A stretch of DNA of 64,000 nt, from assembly GCF_029892065.1 (NCBI RefSeq), contig NZ_CP120374.1, positions 1,364,001-1,428,000 of the forward strand, in the 5' to 3' direction. Within the stretch, counting starts at the first letter, position 1, and the number at the start of each line of letters is the position of its first letter. Positions 27,146 through 36,359 of the stretch are shown piece by piece. Under the pieces are notes generated by a model. The model ran no database searches, was not told the origin of the DNA, and saw nothing but the letters and a program-made list of their open reading frames with translations. The position numbers and the translations under genes were made by a program. The DNA comes from Sinorhizobium garamanticum. GTDB lineage: Bacteria; Pseudomonadota; Alphaproteobacteria; Rhizobiales; Rhizobiaceae.

Positions 27146-28342
27146 ATGTTGCAGCAGAGAATCCAGAGTCTTGAGGAGCAGGAGCATTTGCCATCCCTGC
27201 TGTCCGCCGACGCTCAGGAGCTTGCTCATCAGTTGCAGGAACATCAGAAAAAGATCTTCTCCCCGACGGCACAAAAAACGATGCGGCTGTTTACTCCGGC
27301 CGAGGCGGCGGCCTTCATCGGAATCGGTGAAGGATACCTGCGTCAGATCGCGTCAGAAGGCCACGGGCCGCAGCCGCTGTCAAACGGCCGGCGCATGTAT
27401 GCCGTCGAGGATATCGACCGCATCCGCCGCGTGCTCGACGAGGGCGCTAAGACCGGAAAATACATCCCTCACCGCCGACCGGGCGAAAAGCTCCAGGTCG
27501 TTTCGGTCATGAATTTCAAGGGCGGCTCGGGCAAGACGACGACGTCGGCCCATCTCTCCCAATATCTCGCGCTCCGCGGCTATCGCGTGCTGGCGATCGA
27601 TCTCGATCCGCAGGCCTCGCTTTCCGCCCTCTTCGGCCACCAGCCGGAGCTCGACGTCGGCGAGGCCGAAACCCTTTATGGCGCCATCCGCTACGAGAAC
27701 CCCCGCCCCATCGGCGACATTGTCCGCTCGACCTACACCGCCAATCTCCACCTGATACCGGGCAATCTCGAACTGATGGAGTTCGAACATGAGACGCCGA
27801 AGGCAATGATCGGCGGGTCGGCCGAAACCTTGTTCTTCGCCCGGATCGGCGAGGCGCTTTCCGAGATCGAGAGTTTCTACGATATCGCCGTCATCGACTG
27901 CCCGCCGCAGCTTGGCTTTCTGACCATGTCGGCGCTCTGCGCCGCAACTTCGGTGCTCATCACCGTGCATCCGCAGATGCTCGACGTGATGTCGATGTCG
28001 CAGTTCCTGTCGATGACGAGCGACCTGATGACCGTGGTGGAAAAGGCGGGCGGGCGCACGAGCTACGACTGGATGCGCTATCTGGTCACCCGTTTCGAGC
28101 CGAATGACGGGCCGCAAAGCCAGATGACCGGCTTCATGCGGGCGATCTTCGGCAATCGCATGCTCCAGAATGCCATGGTGAAGTCGACCGCCATCTCGGA
28201 CGCAGGCGTCACCAAGCAGACGCTCTACGAGGTGGAACGCTCGCAATTCATCCGCGGCACCTACGACCGGGCGATGGATTCGCTCTCGCTCGTCAATTCA
28301 GAGATTGAAGAGATAATCCGCAAGGTCTGGGGAAGGAAGTAA
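27146..28342 (+). CDS. repA: RepA, ParA-type partition ATPase
   Basis: The protein has 398 residues from the ATG at 27146 (GGAGAGG upstream), the normal length for RepA. An N-terminal helix-turn-helix-like region (FTPAEAAAFIGIGEGYLRQI) is followed by the deviant Walker A motif FKGGSGKTTT, AIDLDPQASLSALFG (A' motif) and DIAVIDCPPQLGF (Walker B). RepA drives segregation of the replicon with RepB and represses the operon. First gene of repABC; repB begins 3 bp after its stop. Confidence 0.95.
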   Translation: MLQQRIQSLEEQEHLPSLLSADAQELAHQLQEHQKKIFSPTAQKTMRLFTPAEAAAFIGIGEGYLRQIASEGHGPQPLSNGRRMYAVEDIDRIRRVLDEGAKTGKYIPHRRPGEKLQVVSVMNFKGGSGKTTTSAHLSQYLALRGYRVLAIDLDPQASLSALFGHQPELDVGEAETLYGAIRYENPRPIGDIVRSTYTANLHLIPGNLELMEFEHETPKAMIGGSAETLFFARIGEALSEIESFYDIAVIDCPPQLGFLTMSALCAATSVLITVHPQMLDVMSMSQFLSMTSDLMTVVEKAGGRTSYDWMRYLVTRFEPNDGPQSQMTGFMRAIFGNRMLQNAMVKSTAISDAGVTKQTLYEVERSQFIRGTYDRAMDSLSLVNSEIEEIIRKVWGRK

Positions 28343-28345
28343 GCG

Positions 28346-29350
28346 ATGGCGCGCAAGAACCTGATCGGCATTTCCGACAGCCCGACGGCTCCGGTAGACG
28401 GAGAGCGGCCGGCCGTCGAGCGCCCGATCGCCGGCCTCGCGCAGGGCCACCGGCCAAACGGCCTCGTCGGCGGGATTACCAGGTCGCTTTCGAATATCAC
28501 ACAGAAGGTGGAGCGCGCCGAGGAATTGGAGCGCCAGCTTGCCGAAGGGCAATCGATCGTCGATCTAGACCCTTCGCTGATCGATGCTTCCTTCGTTGTC
28601 GACCGGCTGGGTGTTACCGCCGAGGCGCAAGCGGCGCTGGTGCAACAGATCCGCGACCACGGACAACAGGTGCCGATCCTCGTCAGACCACATCCGACGG
28701 CGAAGGAGCGCTACCAAGTCGCCTATGGTCACCGGCGGCTTGCGGCGCTCCGCGAAATTGGCGGCAAGGTCAAGGCGGTCATTCGCAATCTCAGCGACGA
28801 ACAGCTCGTCGTCTCCCAGGGGCAGGAGAACAACGCCCGCACGGACCTCTCCTTTATCGAGCGCGCCCTTTTTGCGACGCGTCTCGAAGACCGTGGTTTC
28901 TCGCGCGAGATCATCATGTCGTCGCTCGGCGTCGACAAGGCCGCCCTGTCCAAGATGATCACTGTGGTGCGTCGGCTGCCGGTCGAAGTAATCGAGGCGG
29001 TCGGTGCCGCCCCCGCTTTTGGACGCCGACGGTGGATGGAACTGGCCGATCTTATCGATCTCGATGGCAACCGGTCGCGAGCGCTCGAATTTGTCGAAGA
29101 GACCGAGTTTCCGTCCGGCGAAAGCGATCAGCGCTTCGAAAAGCTGCTGAGCTTCCTCAGCACGGCCAAAGAGCGCGCAAAGGTCGAGGCGTGGATCGCG
29201 CCCGACCGCACACGTCCCGTACGCATCCGCGAGACGGAGTCAGAAACGACTCTTGCTTTCAGTAGGAAGGTTGCGCCGGGTTTTGCCGATTTCGTGAGGC
29301 AGAGGCTTCAATCTCTGTACCTCGAATACCAACAGGAAACAGGAGATTAA
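28346..29350 (+). CDS. repB: RepB, ParB-type centromere-binding protein
   Basis: The 334-residue protein has a ParB/Srx domain with VDLDPSLIDASFVVDRLGV, QIRDHGQQVPILVRPHP and YGHRRLAALREIG (box II-like), then the helix-turn-helix portion FSREIIMSSLGVDKAALSKM. It binds parS palindromes and is loaded by RepA. Both sets of parS-like sites in the window are candidate targets. Immediately follows repA; 156 bp separate it from repC. Confidence 0.95.
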   Translation: MARKNLIGISDSPTAPVDGERPAVERPIAGLAQGHRPNGLVGGITRSLSNITQKVERAEELERQLAEGQSIVDLDPSLIDASFVVDRLGVTAEAQAALVQQIRDHGQQVPILVRPHPTAKERYQVAYGHRRLAALREIGGKVKAVIRNLSDEQLVVSQGQENNARTDLSFIERALFATRLEDRGFSREIIMSSLGVDKAALSKMITVVRRLPVEVIEAVGAAPAFGRRRWMELADLIDLDGNRSRALEFVEETEFPSGESDQRFEKLLSFLSTAKERAKVEAWIAPDRTRPVRIRETESETTLAFSRKVAPGFADFVRQRLQSLYLEYQQETGD

Positions 29351-29360
29351 ACAGAGCAAA

Positions 29361-29412
29361 AGAAAAAGGCTTCCGAACGACTAGCGCTGCGGAAACCCTT
29401 CTCTCGTGTAGC
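29361..29412 (-). ncRNA. repABC antisense RNA (ctRNA, incompatibility RNA)
   Basis: In the repB-repC gap, on the minus strand, TTGACA (29442-29447), 17 bp, GATTCT (29419-29424) form a promoter. The transcript of about 50 nt ends in a hairpin (GGTTTCCG...CGGAAGCC) followed by TTTTTCTTTT, a proper terminator at 29361-29398. Position and size match the small antisense RNAs that lower repC expression in repABC plasmids. Confidence 0.85.
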
Positions 29413-29506
29413 GACCAGAGAATCCCATTTCCGCGAATCAGTGTCAAGAGTTTTTGACGTCGTTTCGGCGAACGGTTTTCTTTTGCCTTGGATAAGGTGA
29501 AGAAAA

Positions 29507-30814
29507 ATGGAACGTGGAAGTGTGACGACGCCCTTTGGGCGGCGGCCGATGACGCTTGGCATGCTCTCAAGCCAAATCACTGCCGGCCGTACCCGGGCGG
29601 AACGATCGGTCGACAAATGGAAATTGTTTCGCTGGCTTTGCGAAGCGAAGACCGTGGTCGGCGTCTCCGATCGCTCGCTGGCGGTGCTGAATGCGCTGCT
29701 GAGCTTTTATCCCGGCACCGAACTGTCCGGGGAAACCGGCCTTGTCGTTTTTCCGTCCAACACCCAGCTTTCGCTTCGAGCGCATGGCATGGCCGGAACA
29801 ACCTTGCGGCGCCACCTCGCCGCTCTCGTCGAAGCAGGCTTGATCCTTCGGCGCGACAGCCCGAACGGCAAGCGCTACGTCCGGCGAAGCCACAGCGGTA
29901 CCGTCGGAGAAGCCTTCGGTTTCGATCTCTCTCCGCTGATCGCACGTGCGGCCGAGTTCGAAACCACCGCCGCGGAGCTCGCCGCCGAACGCCAGCATCT
30001 GCGCATCATGCGTGAAAGATTGAGCCTCTGCCGGCGCGACGTTGCCAAGTTGCTGGATCTCATCCGCGAAAGCGCTCCACAGAGCGATCGGCAGGACTGC
30101 GAGCGGATGTTCGCACTGCTGATCGCGCAGATTCCCCGCAAGCCTTCAGCCTCTGACATCGAAGCCGTTCTCGCAGCGATGGACAGTCTTCGCCGCGATC
30201 TTACCAACCAATTGGAAAATCTGCTGAATTCCCAAAAACTGGACACCAATGATCACCAGAATGGACGCCACATACAGAATTCACATCCAGACTCTCTTTC
30301 TGAATCTGAACAATGCTTGGGAAAAGGGCCTGAACCGTTTTTGCGAAAAGCAGCCGAAACAAACGCTGTACAGGCTTTGACTGAACATCGACCGAAACCG
30401 GCGTCACGCCACACAACGTCGCCGGCCGCCACCGATCGCTCGAGTACGCTGCCTCAACGGCCGTGCCGCGAAATCCCGCTGCCGGCCGTCCTGCAAGCCT
30501 GCCCACAGATCGCCGACTATGGGCCTTCTGGCCAGATTTTGAGTTGGAAGGATTTGATGACGGCGGCAATCGTCGTCCGCTCCATGCTCAATGTCAGCGC
30601 CGATGCTTATGACGACGCCTGCTCCGTCCTTGGTTGCGAGAACGCGGCAACCATCGTCGCCTGCATCCTGGAAAGAGCCGAGCAGATCACATCGCCGGGC
30701 GGCTACCTGCGTGAACTCACGAGACGGGCGCGACGGCAGGAATTTTCGATTGCCCCAATGGTCCTGGCGTTGAGCCGTGCAAAGGGAAGTGGAGGAGTTG
30801 CCCTTGCAAGCTAG
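29507..30814 (+). CDS. repC: RepC, replication initiator
   Basis: The 435-residue protein is of typical RepC length. The N-terminus FGRRPMTLGMLSSQ and KWKLFRWLCEAKTVVGVSDR, and the winged-helix part (FPSNTQLSLRAHGMAGTTLR, LVEAGLILRRDSPNGKRYVR), are highly characteristic. The C-terminal domain starts after a low-complexity linker near residue 290. RepC is the essential initiator, and oriV in this family lies inside repC. Expression is limited by the antisense RNA upstream. A GGTGAAG-type site precedes the ATG. Confidence 0.95.
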   Translation: MERGSVTTPFGRRPMTLGMLSSQITAGRTRAERSVDKWKLFRWLCEAKTVVGVSDRSLAVLNALLSFYPGTELSGETGLVVFPSNTQLSLRAHGMAGTTLRRHLAALVEAGLILRRDSPNGKRYVRRSHSGTVGEAFGFDLSPLIARAAEFETTAAELAAERQHLRIMRERLSLCRRDVAKLLDLIRESAPQSDRQDCERMFALLIAQIPRKPSASDIEAVLAAMDSLRRDLTNQLENLLNSQKLDTNDHQNGRHIQNSHPDSLSESEQCLGKGPEPFLRKAAETNAVQALTEHRPKPASRHTTSPAATDRSSTLPQRPCREIPLPAVLQACPQIADYGPSGQILSWKDLMTAAIVVRSMLNVSADAYDDACSVLGCENAATIVACILERAEQITSPGGYLRELTRRARRQEFSIAPMVLALSRAKGSGGVALAS

Positions 30815-31183
30815 ATAGGCAGACCCGTCGGGAGAGAGCGACCTTCTTCGGCCCCCTGCAGTGAAGAGACGGGCAGGGCAATGTCACCTACTGTAAGGCC
30901 GCGTCGTGTCGAACCATTGCGTTGAGGCGTAAAATATCCGAAACTCAGGCTGCGTGACGGATTCGCCTCGATATGCGTTTTGGCAGCGTCTGGTGGCGCT
31001 TTCTTAACAATTCTGCGGTTATCGTAACGTATTGGCAAAAAAGACTTTAATTGCACGTTGCGGAAGCTATCTCGCTCTTAATTTCCGACACCTCGGACGA
31101 CCAGAAACAGGCGACATCCCGCCTCGTCAGCAAGTGGCTGCGAGCGAGGCCGGGGACCCTCCACAAGCCGACAAATTTTCGAT

Positions 31184-31199
31184 GTTGACAGCTGTCAAC
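31184..31199. other. parS-like site, downstream type, copy 1
   Basis: GTTGACAGCTGTCAAC is a 16-bp perfect palindrome fitting GTT-N4-GC-N4-AAC, 370 bp after repC. Its inner bases differ from the two upstream sites. The same 16-mer occurs at 32660, 32788 and 37023. Confidence 0.65.
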
Positions 31200-31313
31200 A
31201 GTCGTGGCGGCTCGGCGCTCCATGTGTTTGGCTACGCGAAAATCAGCGGGCACAGCCCAAGTTCTGAGCCCCTCGCCTCGTTGGCCGGATCTCCACGCCT
31301 CTAACGGGAGGCT

Positions 31314-31441
31314 TCTACAGCGCCGCGTCGTCTTAGACGCACGCAAGGGCGCACTTTGAACTGCTGCATGTTACTAAGCGCAAAATATGCAGCAAAGCAG
31401 TTCCAGGAAATGCGCGTGATGGCTTTTCGTCCGGCATTGCG
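31314..31441 (-). repeat. degenerate RIME plus partial second-family palindrome
   Basis: CTACAGCGCCGCGTC...GACGC and GCACTTTGAA...CTGCATG are recognisable but shortened. TTCCAGGAAATGCGC...CCGGCATTGCG follows, which matches the flank of the second palindrome family. Confidence 0.5.
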
Positions 31442-31507
31442 TCTTTTAAAGAACCGGAGCGCTTCCCCGTTTCAATGAAAGTACTCTAAAGTCACCGACG
31501 AAGCCGC

Positions 31508-32344
31508 TCACTCTTGCCAGTGTTCTGCCACCCATGGCGTCGGGCGGATGTAGTGGCGCAGATAGCTGAACACGCCTTTCTGCCGTCGGTCACGTGCAAA
31601 CAGGCCGCGGATATGTCCGAGCGGCGTCGCCGGACGACCCTTGTAGCCGAATTGTCCATCGATCGCATGTTGCGGCAGCAGGCTGCGGGGGAAGAGCACC
31701 ACGCGGCCATCGGCAGGCAGCCGCGGTGCCAGGAAATAGTTGAGCGGAAAGGGCCAGCGGCAATCCTGCCGGAAATGCAGAACCCAGCGCCGCGGAAAGA
31801 GTTTGACGCCGCCCGGCGCATTGCGCGTTACGAAGCGCTGTTCGAAGCTGTATTCATTAGCCACGCCCTGCGGATCGGCGCGGAACCTCTCCTGCAGCGG
31901 AACGAGCTTGCCGACCGGAAACCGGAACAACGACGTCTGTCCGAGACGTTCAAAGGGCGTCGTTTGATTTCGCGCCAGCACCACGTCGTCCGGCCCGCCA
32001 AACTCGAAGAAGGAATCGAGCGATCCGACGATCACCAGATCGAGGTCGAGGAACAGCACCGGACCAGTGAGATTGCCGAGCTTCGGACCCCAGAGCCGCG
32101 CTTTCGGCCAGATGCCTTTGGTGTTGACCGGCATCGCCACGTCGAGCGGCGGCAGATCTTCGCAGAGAATCTCGGGCCGCAGGCCGCTGCGGTTATCGGT
32201 GAAACAGGTGAACGTGAAAGGCGGCGTGATGTTGCGCGCCACCATGGCGTAAAGCCGGTTGATGAAGGGCGGGCCGTACTTCGTGCCCCAGTTGATGCAT
32301 ATCACCTGCTTGACGCCGCCACTTGCCGCCAGAACGCTTGCCAT
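31508..32344 (-). CDS. glycosyltransferase-like protein
   Basis: The protein has 278 residues from the ATG at 32344, which has GGAGAG upstream. VICINWGTKYGPPFINRLYA at the N-terminus, a nucleotide-sugar DxD-like motif in VLFLDLDLVIVGSLD (about 93-107) and WPFPLNYFLAP downstream resemble small GT8-like sugar transferases found in polysaccharide loci. Acceptor and donor are unknown, and no other polysaccharide genes are nearby. Monocistronic, between parS-like sites. Confidence 0.65.
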   Translation of the reverse strand: MASVLAASGGVKQVICINWGTKYGPPFINRLYAMVARNITPPFTFTCFTDNRSGLRPEILCEDLPPLDVAMPVNTKGIWPKARLWGPKLGNLTGPVLFLDLDLVIVGSLDSFFEFGGPDDVVLARNQTTPFERLGQTSLFRFPVGKLVPLQERFRADPQGVANEYSFEQRFVTRNAPGGVKLFPRRWVLHFRQDCRWPFPLNYFLAPRLPADGRVVLFPRSLLPQHAIDGQFGYKGRPATPLGHIRGLFARDRRQKGVFSYLRHYIRPTPWVAEHWQE

Positions 32345-32659
32345 GGGCTCTCCATTCTTGCCGCCTGCCGTGAGCTCCTTCCGCAACAGCCGATCTTATC
32401 CATCGGTCTCAAAGCTGCGGCCTCGAACCTCGACAGTCGGGGAATTGCTTTCGACTTCCCATCCTGCTGGTGCGCTCTCACGCATTCAGTAAGGCACGGT
32501 CACGAAATGCCGATTGACGCTTGCCTGCGTGACATAAACGCCGCCTCGAGTGAGAACCGCAGCAACGTCGCAAGCTACTCATCATTCCTGACTCTCCGGC
32601 GTCTTCATTTCGAAGTGCAGCCGGCATTTTCGATCGTGGCCGACTTCATATCGATGTCA

Positions 32660-32675
32660 GTTGACAGCTGTCAAC
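32660..32675. other. parS-like site, downstream type, copy 2
   Basis: An exact copy of the palindrome GTTGACAGCTGTCAAC. It lies 128 bp (start to start) from the next copy. Confidence 0.65.
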
Positions 32676-32787
32676 GGCGAGGCGGTGGCACGATCGCCTC
32701 ACCCTTCTTTCGGCATAGCGCTCGGTAAGCCTGTGCCGATCGGACGCCGACCCGACCAGAAGAATGACGCGTGCCTTTGGTGCACGT

Positions 32788-32803
32788 GTTGACAGCTGTC
32801 AAC
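32788..32803. other. parS-like site, downstream type, copy 3
   Basis: An exact copy of GTTGACAGCTGTCAAC, about 185 bp before the DUF1612 gene. Confidence 0.65.
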
Positions 32804-32986
32804 TGCGGTTCGAGCACGTTGAAGTCGAGGCAACGGCGCGATATGCGCGCGGGCAGGGCGGGCAGCCGCCTTTCCATACGAGGGCGCGTCGATCGGGATA
32901 TTAGCAGGGGAGAACGCCCGGGAAGCCTGTGACGGAAAGAAATCGCGTGTTACCTTCCGTTTCGTCGATAAGGCTTCGTCTTTAAA

Positions 32987-34141
32987 ATGAGATACGAGAC
33001 CCCGGATCCGCTCCATCCAACGCTGCTGCCGGCCCTGATTGCGGCGGAAGACAACCTTGCGCGTCTCGACGAACGGGCCGGCCGGCACCCGGTGTCGGAG
33101 GGGTTTCGCGAGCGCGGGCAGTTTTTCGATGCGGCCGCGGCGCTCTGGGTCGCCGGTGAACTGGTGCATGTCGAGGATCTCGTGCTGCACGATGCGCATA
33201 TGGATGCGCGCGCACCCTCCCATGAGCTGACCATCGCCCATGCGGTGCTGCGCGCCCGCCGCCGGCTGGATCTTGCCGAGCCGGGCTGGGCGCTGACGAG
33301 CGCCGGATTGAACGTGCTGAGAGGCGAGGGCGGGGCGGTCGCGGAGCACAACCATCGCCAGGAGCTGTCGGCCGAAGCCAATCGGGATACGGCGTTTTCG
33401 GACACGGAAGACGAAGCGGGCGAAAATCCGCTCGCCGCTGAATTTGCCGAACTCGACGCAGCGATCGCTCGGTCGCAACGGCTTTTGGAAACTCACTCGG
33501 GCGGTATCGAGGAAACGGTTTCCGGGTTGTCGCCAGCCGCGAAGGCGAGCGTGGAGCCCATGGGGCAACTCGGATTGCTGTTCGAGGAGGATTGGGACGA
33601 AGAGCAGCGGCTCGATGCCTGGCGCGCCGTGCTTTCGACGGCCGATCAGTTGCCGGCCTCTCTTGGAGCGGCAATTCTCTTCGACGCCTGGGACCGCATC
33701 GAGCCGCTCAGGCGGCAACACTGGCTCGGCTCGCTGCTCGTCGGGGTCTACCTGCGTTCTCGCGGTAAAGTGTCCTCGCACGTGCTTGCGTTCAACACCG
33801 GCCTTAAGACGATCCGCTACGAGCGCCGCCGGTCGAAGGACAGGCTGACGCGGCTCGTTGCCTTCCTCGAGGCGATGACGGTGACGGCCGATCTCGGCAT
33901 GAAGGAACTCGACCGGCTTTCCCTGGCAAAGACGCAAATGGAGATGCGAGTGAGAGATCGCCGTTCGAGCAGCAATCTCCCTGGGTTGATCGATCTCGTT
34001 CTGTCGCGGCCGATCGTCTCGACGGCGCTGATCGCCCGCCATGTCGGCATCACGCCGCGCAGTGCGCTCAATCTGGTGCGCGAGCTCGGCGTGCGCGAAA
34101 TGACGGGCAGGGGACGTTATCGCGGCTGGGGCGTGCTTTAG
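32987..34141 (+). CDS. DUF1612 and helix-turn-helix protein (RHE_PE00001 family)
   Basis: The 384-residue protein resembles the rhizobial family annotated as RHE_PE00001/DUF1612 with a C-terminal helix-turn-helix. The N-terminus is LLPALIAAEDNLARLDERAG followed by the FFDAAAALWVAGELVHVEDL block. The C-terminus contains LIARHVGITPRSALNLVREL, a clear DNA-binding helix-turn-helix, and ends in GRGRYRGWGVL. The family is plasmid-associated and thought to be regulatory; function unproven. Followed by a small hairpin. Confidence 0.75.
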   Translation: MRYETPDPLHPTLLPALIAAEDNLARLDERAGRHPVSEGFRERGQFFDAAAALWVAGELVHVEDLVLHDAHMDARAPSHELTIAHAVLRARRRLDLAEPGWALTSAGLNVLRGEGGAVAEHNHRQELSAEANRDTAFSDTEDEAGENPLAAEFAELDAAIARSQRLLETHSGGIEETVSGLSPAAKASVEPMGQLGLLFEEDWDEEQRLDAWRAVLSTADQLPASLGAAILFDAWDRIEPLRRQHWLGSLLVGVYLRSRGKVSSHVLAFNTGLKTIRYERRRSKDRLTRLVAFLEAMTVTADLGMKELDRLSLAKTQMEMRVRDRRSSSNLPGLIDLVLSRPIVSTALIARHVGITPRSALNLVRELGVREMTGRGRYRGWGVL

Positions 34142-34143
34142 AG

Positions 34144-34160
34144 CCCTTCAGGGCTTTAGT
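34144..34160 (+). terminator. small terminator-like hairpin
   Basis: AGCCC-TTCA-GGGCT followed by TTAGTT directly after the DUF1612 stop codon. The stem is short, so termination strength is doubtful. Confidence 0.4.
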
Positions 34161-34208
34161 TCCAACCTGTTTTTTCAAAGAGTTAGCGCTTTTGCGGGCC
34201 GGCGACCA

Positions 34209-34709
34209 CTATTGCCGGCGCAGGTTGATATCGCTGGTGACGACGCTGTCGCCGGAGGTCGGGTCGACATCGGTCGTCACCAATCTCATGCCGTTCTCTC
34301 CGACCTTCTGTACGGTCAGGTTTGCGCTGCGGTCGCCGTTCACCAGCCTCGGCCAGCGGATCGTGAGGTTGATCGCATTGCCCCGTCGGCTTCCGGTCAA
34401 GCCGGCCGGTCTTCCGCTCGGCCCGACATAGGTGCCGCTGTAGTTTGCCCCGTTGAACTGCAAGTCGGCGCCAACCGCGCGCGACACGACAATCAGGCTG
34501 CGACAGGTTCCCTTCATAGACAGGGCCTGACCGCTGGCGTCAGAATTGAAGACACAGGACACGTTCATCGGCGACCGGTTGATCCGGATCTTCACCATGC
34601 CGCTGCCGGTCCATTTTCCTTCGAGTGATCCGAGAAATGCCGTTTCGTCGGCCTGTGCTGCTCCAACGACAAAGAACAGGCTGCCTGCGGCCAGCAGACG
34701 CTGGATCAT
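34209..34709 (-). CDS. small exported protein, unknown
   Basis: The protein has 166 residues from the ATG at 34709, preceded by GGAGGGG. It has a clear signal peptide (MIQRLLAAGSLFFVVGAAQA, cut after AQA). The mature part is rich in beta-strand-like repeats with glycines (LEGKWTGSGMVKI, CVFNSDASGQALSMKGTC) and two cysteines that could form a disulfide. It looks like a small beta-barrel or lipocalin-like periplasmic protein, but no family was identified with confidence. Downstream of tctA on the same strand, 136 bp away. Confidence 0.7.
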   Translation of the reverse strand: MIQRLLAAGSLFFVVGAAQADETAFLGSLEGKWTGSGMVKIRINRSPMNVSCVFNSDASGQALSMKGTCRSLIVVSRAVGADLQFNGANYSGTYVGPSGRPAGLTGSRRGNAINLTIRWPRLVNGDRSANLTVQKVGENGMRLVTTDVDPTSGDSVVTSDINLRRQ

Positions 34710-34844
34710 GGAACCCCTCCTCGTGATCGGATTCGGCGAAGACGGGACGCTCGCCGATCGCTTGTTGAACGCCCCACCCCGCATGAGGTTCCTTTCCGGC
34801 GCCGCTGTCAACCGTGAAGCGGCTGACAGCGGCATTGGCGCCTC

Positions 34845-36353
34845 TCAATCCTCCTCGACGAAGACCTCCTCGCGCTTGGCCTTGACGGCCGGCAGGAAGA
34901 CGACGACGAGCACGATTGCCGCGATCAGCAGCAGCACGGCGCTGATCGGCCGGGTGACGAAGGTGGTCGGGTCACCGCGCGACAGGATCATGGCGCGCCT
35001 CAAGTTCTCTTCCAGCAGCGGCCCGAGCACGAAGCCAAGCAGCAGTGGTGCCGGTTCGCAGCGCAGCTTCAGGAGCAAGTAACCGACGAGGCCGAAGAAG
35101 GCGACGGCGTAAAGGTCGTAGACGTTGGAATTGACGCTGTAGACCCCGATTGAGCAGAAGGCCATGATGATCGGAAACAGCACGAAATAGGGGATCTTCA
35201 GCAGCTTCACCCAGAGCCCGATCAGCGGCAGGTTCAAGACCACCAGCATCAGGTTGCCGATCCACATCGAGGCGATGATGCCCCAGAAGAGCGCCGGCTG
35301 CTCCACCGCCACATTCGGGCCGGGCACGATGCCCTGGATGATCATCGCGCCGATCATCAGCGCCATGACAGGGTTTGCCGGAATACCAAGCGTCAGGAGC
35401 GGAATGAAGGACGTCTGCGCTCCGGCATTGTTGGCGCTTTCCGGCCCTGCGACACCGGCGATGGCGCCGCGGCCGAATTCCTCGGGCCGATCCGACATGC
35501 GCTTTTCCACCGTATAGGAGGCGAAGGCGGCGAGGATCGCACCGCCGCCCGGCAGAATGCCCAATGCCGAGCCGATCACGGTGCCGCGCAACACCGGCGC
35601 GAACATCCGCTTGAAATCGTCGCGTGTCGGCATCAGGTCACTGACCTTCGCCATCAGCACTTCGCGGGTCTTCTCGCTTTCAAGATTGCGCAGGATCTCG
35701 GCGATGCCGAAGACGCCGACGGCAACCGCCACGAAATTGAGACCGTCTGCATATTCGCGAATGCCGAGCGTGAAGCGCGGCGTGCCGGTATAGATGTCGG
35801 TGCCGACGAGGCCGAGCAGCAGACCGAGCGCGACCATCGCCAGCGCCTTGACGATCGAGCCATGGGCAAGTGCGACGGAGGAAACGAGGCCGACGATCAT
35901 CAGCGAGAAATATTCGGCCGCGCCGAACTCCAGCGCGATCTCGGTGAGCGGTGGCGCGAAGATCGCGACCAGAAAGGTCGAGACGGTTCCGGCAAAGAAC
36001 GAGCCGAGCGCCGCAATTGCGAGTGCTGCACCGGCGCGGCCATTGCGCGCCATCTGGTAGCCGTCGATCGCGGTCACTGCGGAGGAGGATTCGCCTGGCA
36101 TGTTGATCAGGATTGCGGTGGTCGAGCCGCCGTATTGCGCGCCGTAATAGATGCCGGCGAGCATGATCAGCGAGGAAACCGGCTCAAGTTGGAAGGTGAT
36201 CGGCAGCAGCATGGCGATCGTTGCCGTTGCGCCGATGCCGGGCAGGACGCCGATGAGCGTGCCGAGGAGGACGCCGATCAGGCAGAAGAGAAGGTTGGCC
36301 GGCGAGGCGGCGGTGGCGAAGCCGAGGGCGAGATTGCTGAAAAGATCCATCAT
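34845..36353 (-). CDS. tctA: TctA family tripartite transporter large membrane subunit
   Basis: The 502-residue protein has about 12 membrane helices. The hallmark region GVLPGIGATATIAMLLPITF (about 38-57) is present, as are YYGAQYGGSTTAILINMPGE and the second repeat PGGGAILAAFASYTVEKR. It is the transport channel of a TctCBA-type system for tricarboxylates or other organic acids. It follows the tctB stop by 6 bp. Substrate is unknown. Confidence 0.88.
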   Translation of the reverse strand: MMDLFSNLALGFATAASPANLLFCLIGVLLGTLIGVLPGIGATATIAMLLPITFQLEPVSSLIMLAGIYYGAQYGGSTTAILINMPGESSSAVTAIDGYQMARNGRAGAALAIAALGSFFAGTVSTFLVAIFAPPLTEIALEFGAAEYFSLMIVGLVSSVALAHGSIVKALAMVALGLLLGLVGTDIYTGTPRFTLGIREYADGLNFVAVAVGVFGIAEILRNLESEKTREVLMAKVSDLMPTRDDFKRMFAPVLRGTVIGSALGILPGGGAILAAFASYTVEKRMSDRPEEFGRGAIAGVAGPESANNAGAQTSFIPLLTLGIPANPVMALMIGAMIIQGIVPGPNVAVEQPALFWGIIASMWIGNLMLVVLNLPLIGLWVKLLKIPYFVLFPIIMAFCSIGVYSVNSNVYDLYAVAFFGLVGYLLLKLRCEPAPLLLGFVLGPLLEENLRRAMILSRGDPTTFVTRPISAVLLLIAAIVLVVVFLPAVKAKREEVFVEED

Positions 36354-36359
36354 CGCCTC

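Larger units (their letters stand above)
30815..31507. other. gap downstream of repC with repeats and one parS-like site
   Basis: No credible gene. Contents are a parS-like palindrome (31184-31199), a degenerate inverted RIME-like repeat (31314-31393) and a partial second-family palindrome (31401-31441). The minus-strand frame at 30811-31056 lacks family features and good start context. Confidence 0.5.
32345..32986. other. gene-free gap holding two parS-like sites
   Basis: This gap of about 640 bp between divergent genes holds parS-like palindromes at 32660-32675 and 32788-32803 and otherwise no recognisable gene or repeat. It presumably also contains the promoters of the glycosyltransferase and DUF1612 genes. 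Confidence 0.5.

Noticed and set aside
30811..31056. Small minus-strand gene after repC
   Set aside because: No ribosome binding site, no family, and it overlaps the repC stop; more likely non-coding.
31514..32728. A 404-codon plus-strand frame opposite the glycosyltransferase
   Set aside because: No motif and shadow-like composition; the minus strand has a good start and a DxD motif.
32699..34042. A 447-codon frame opposite the DUF1612 gene
   Set aside because: Antisense shadow; the plus-strand protein has a recognisable family and a helix-turn-helix.
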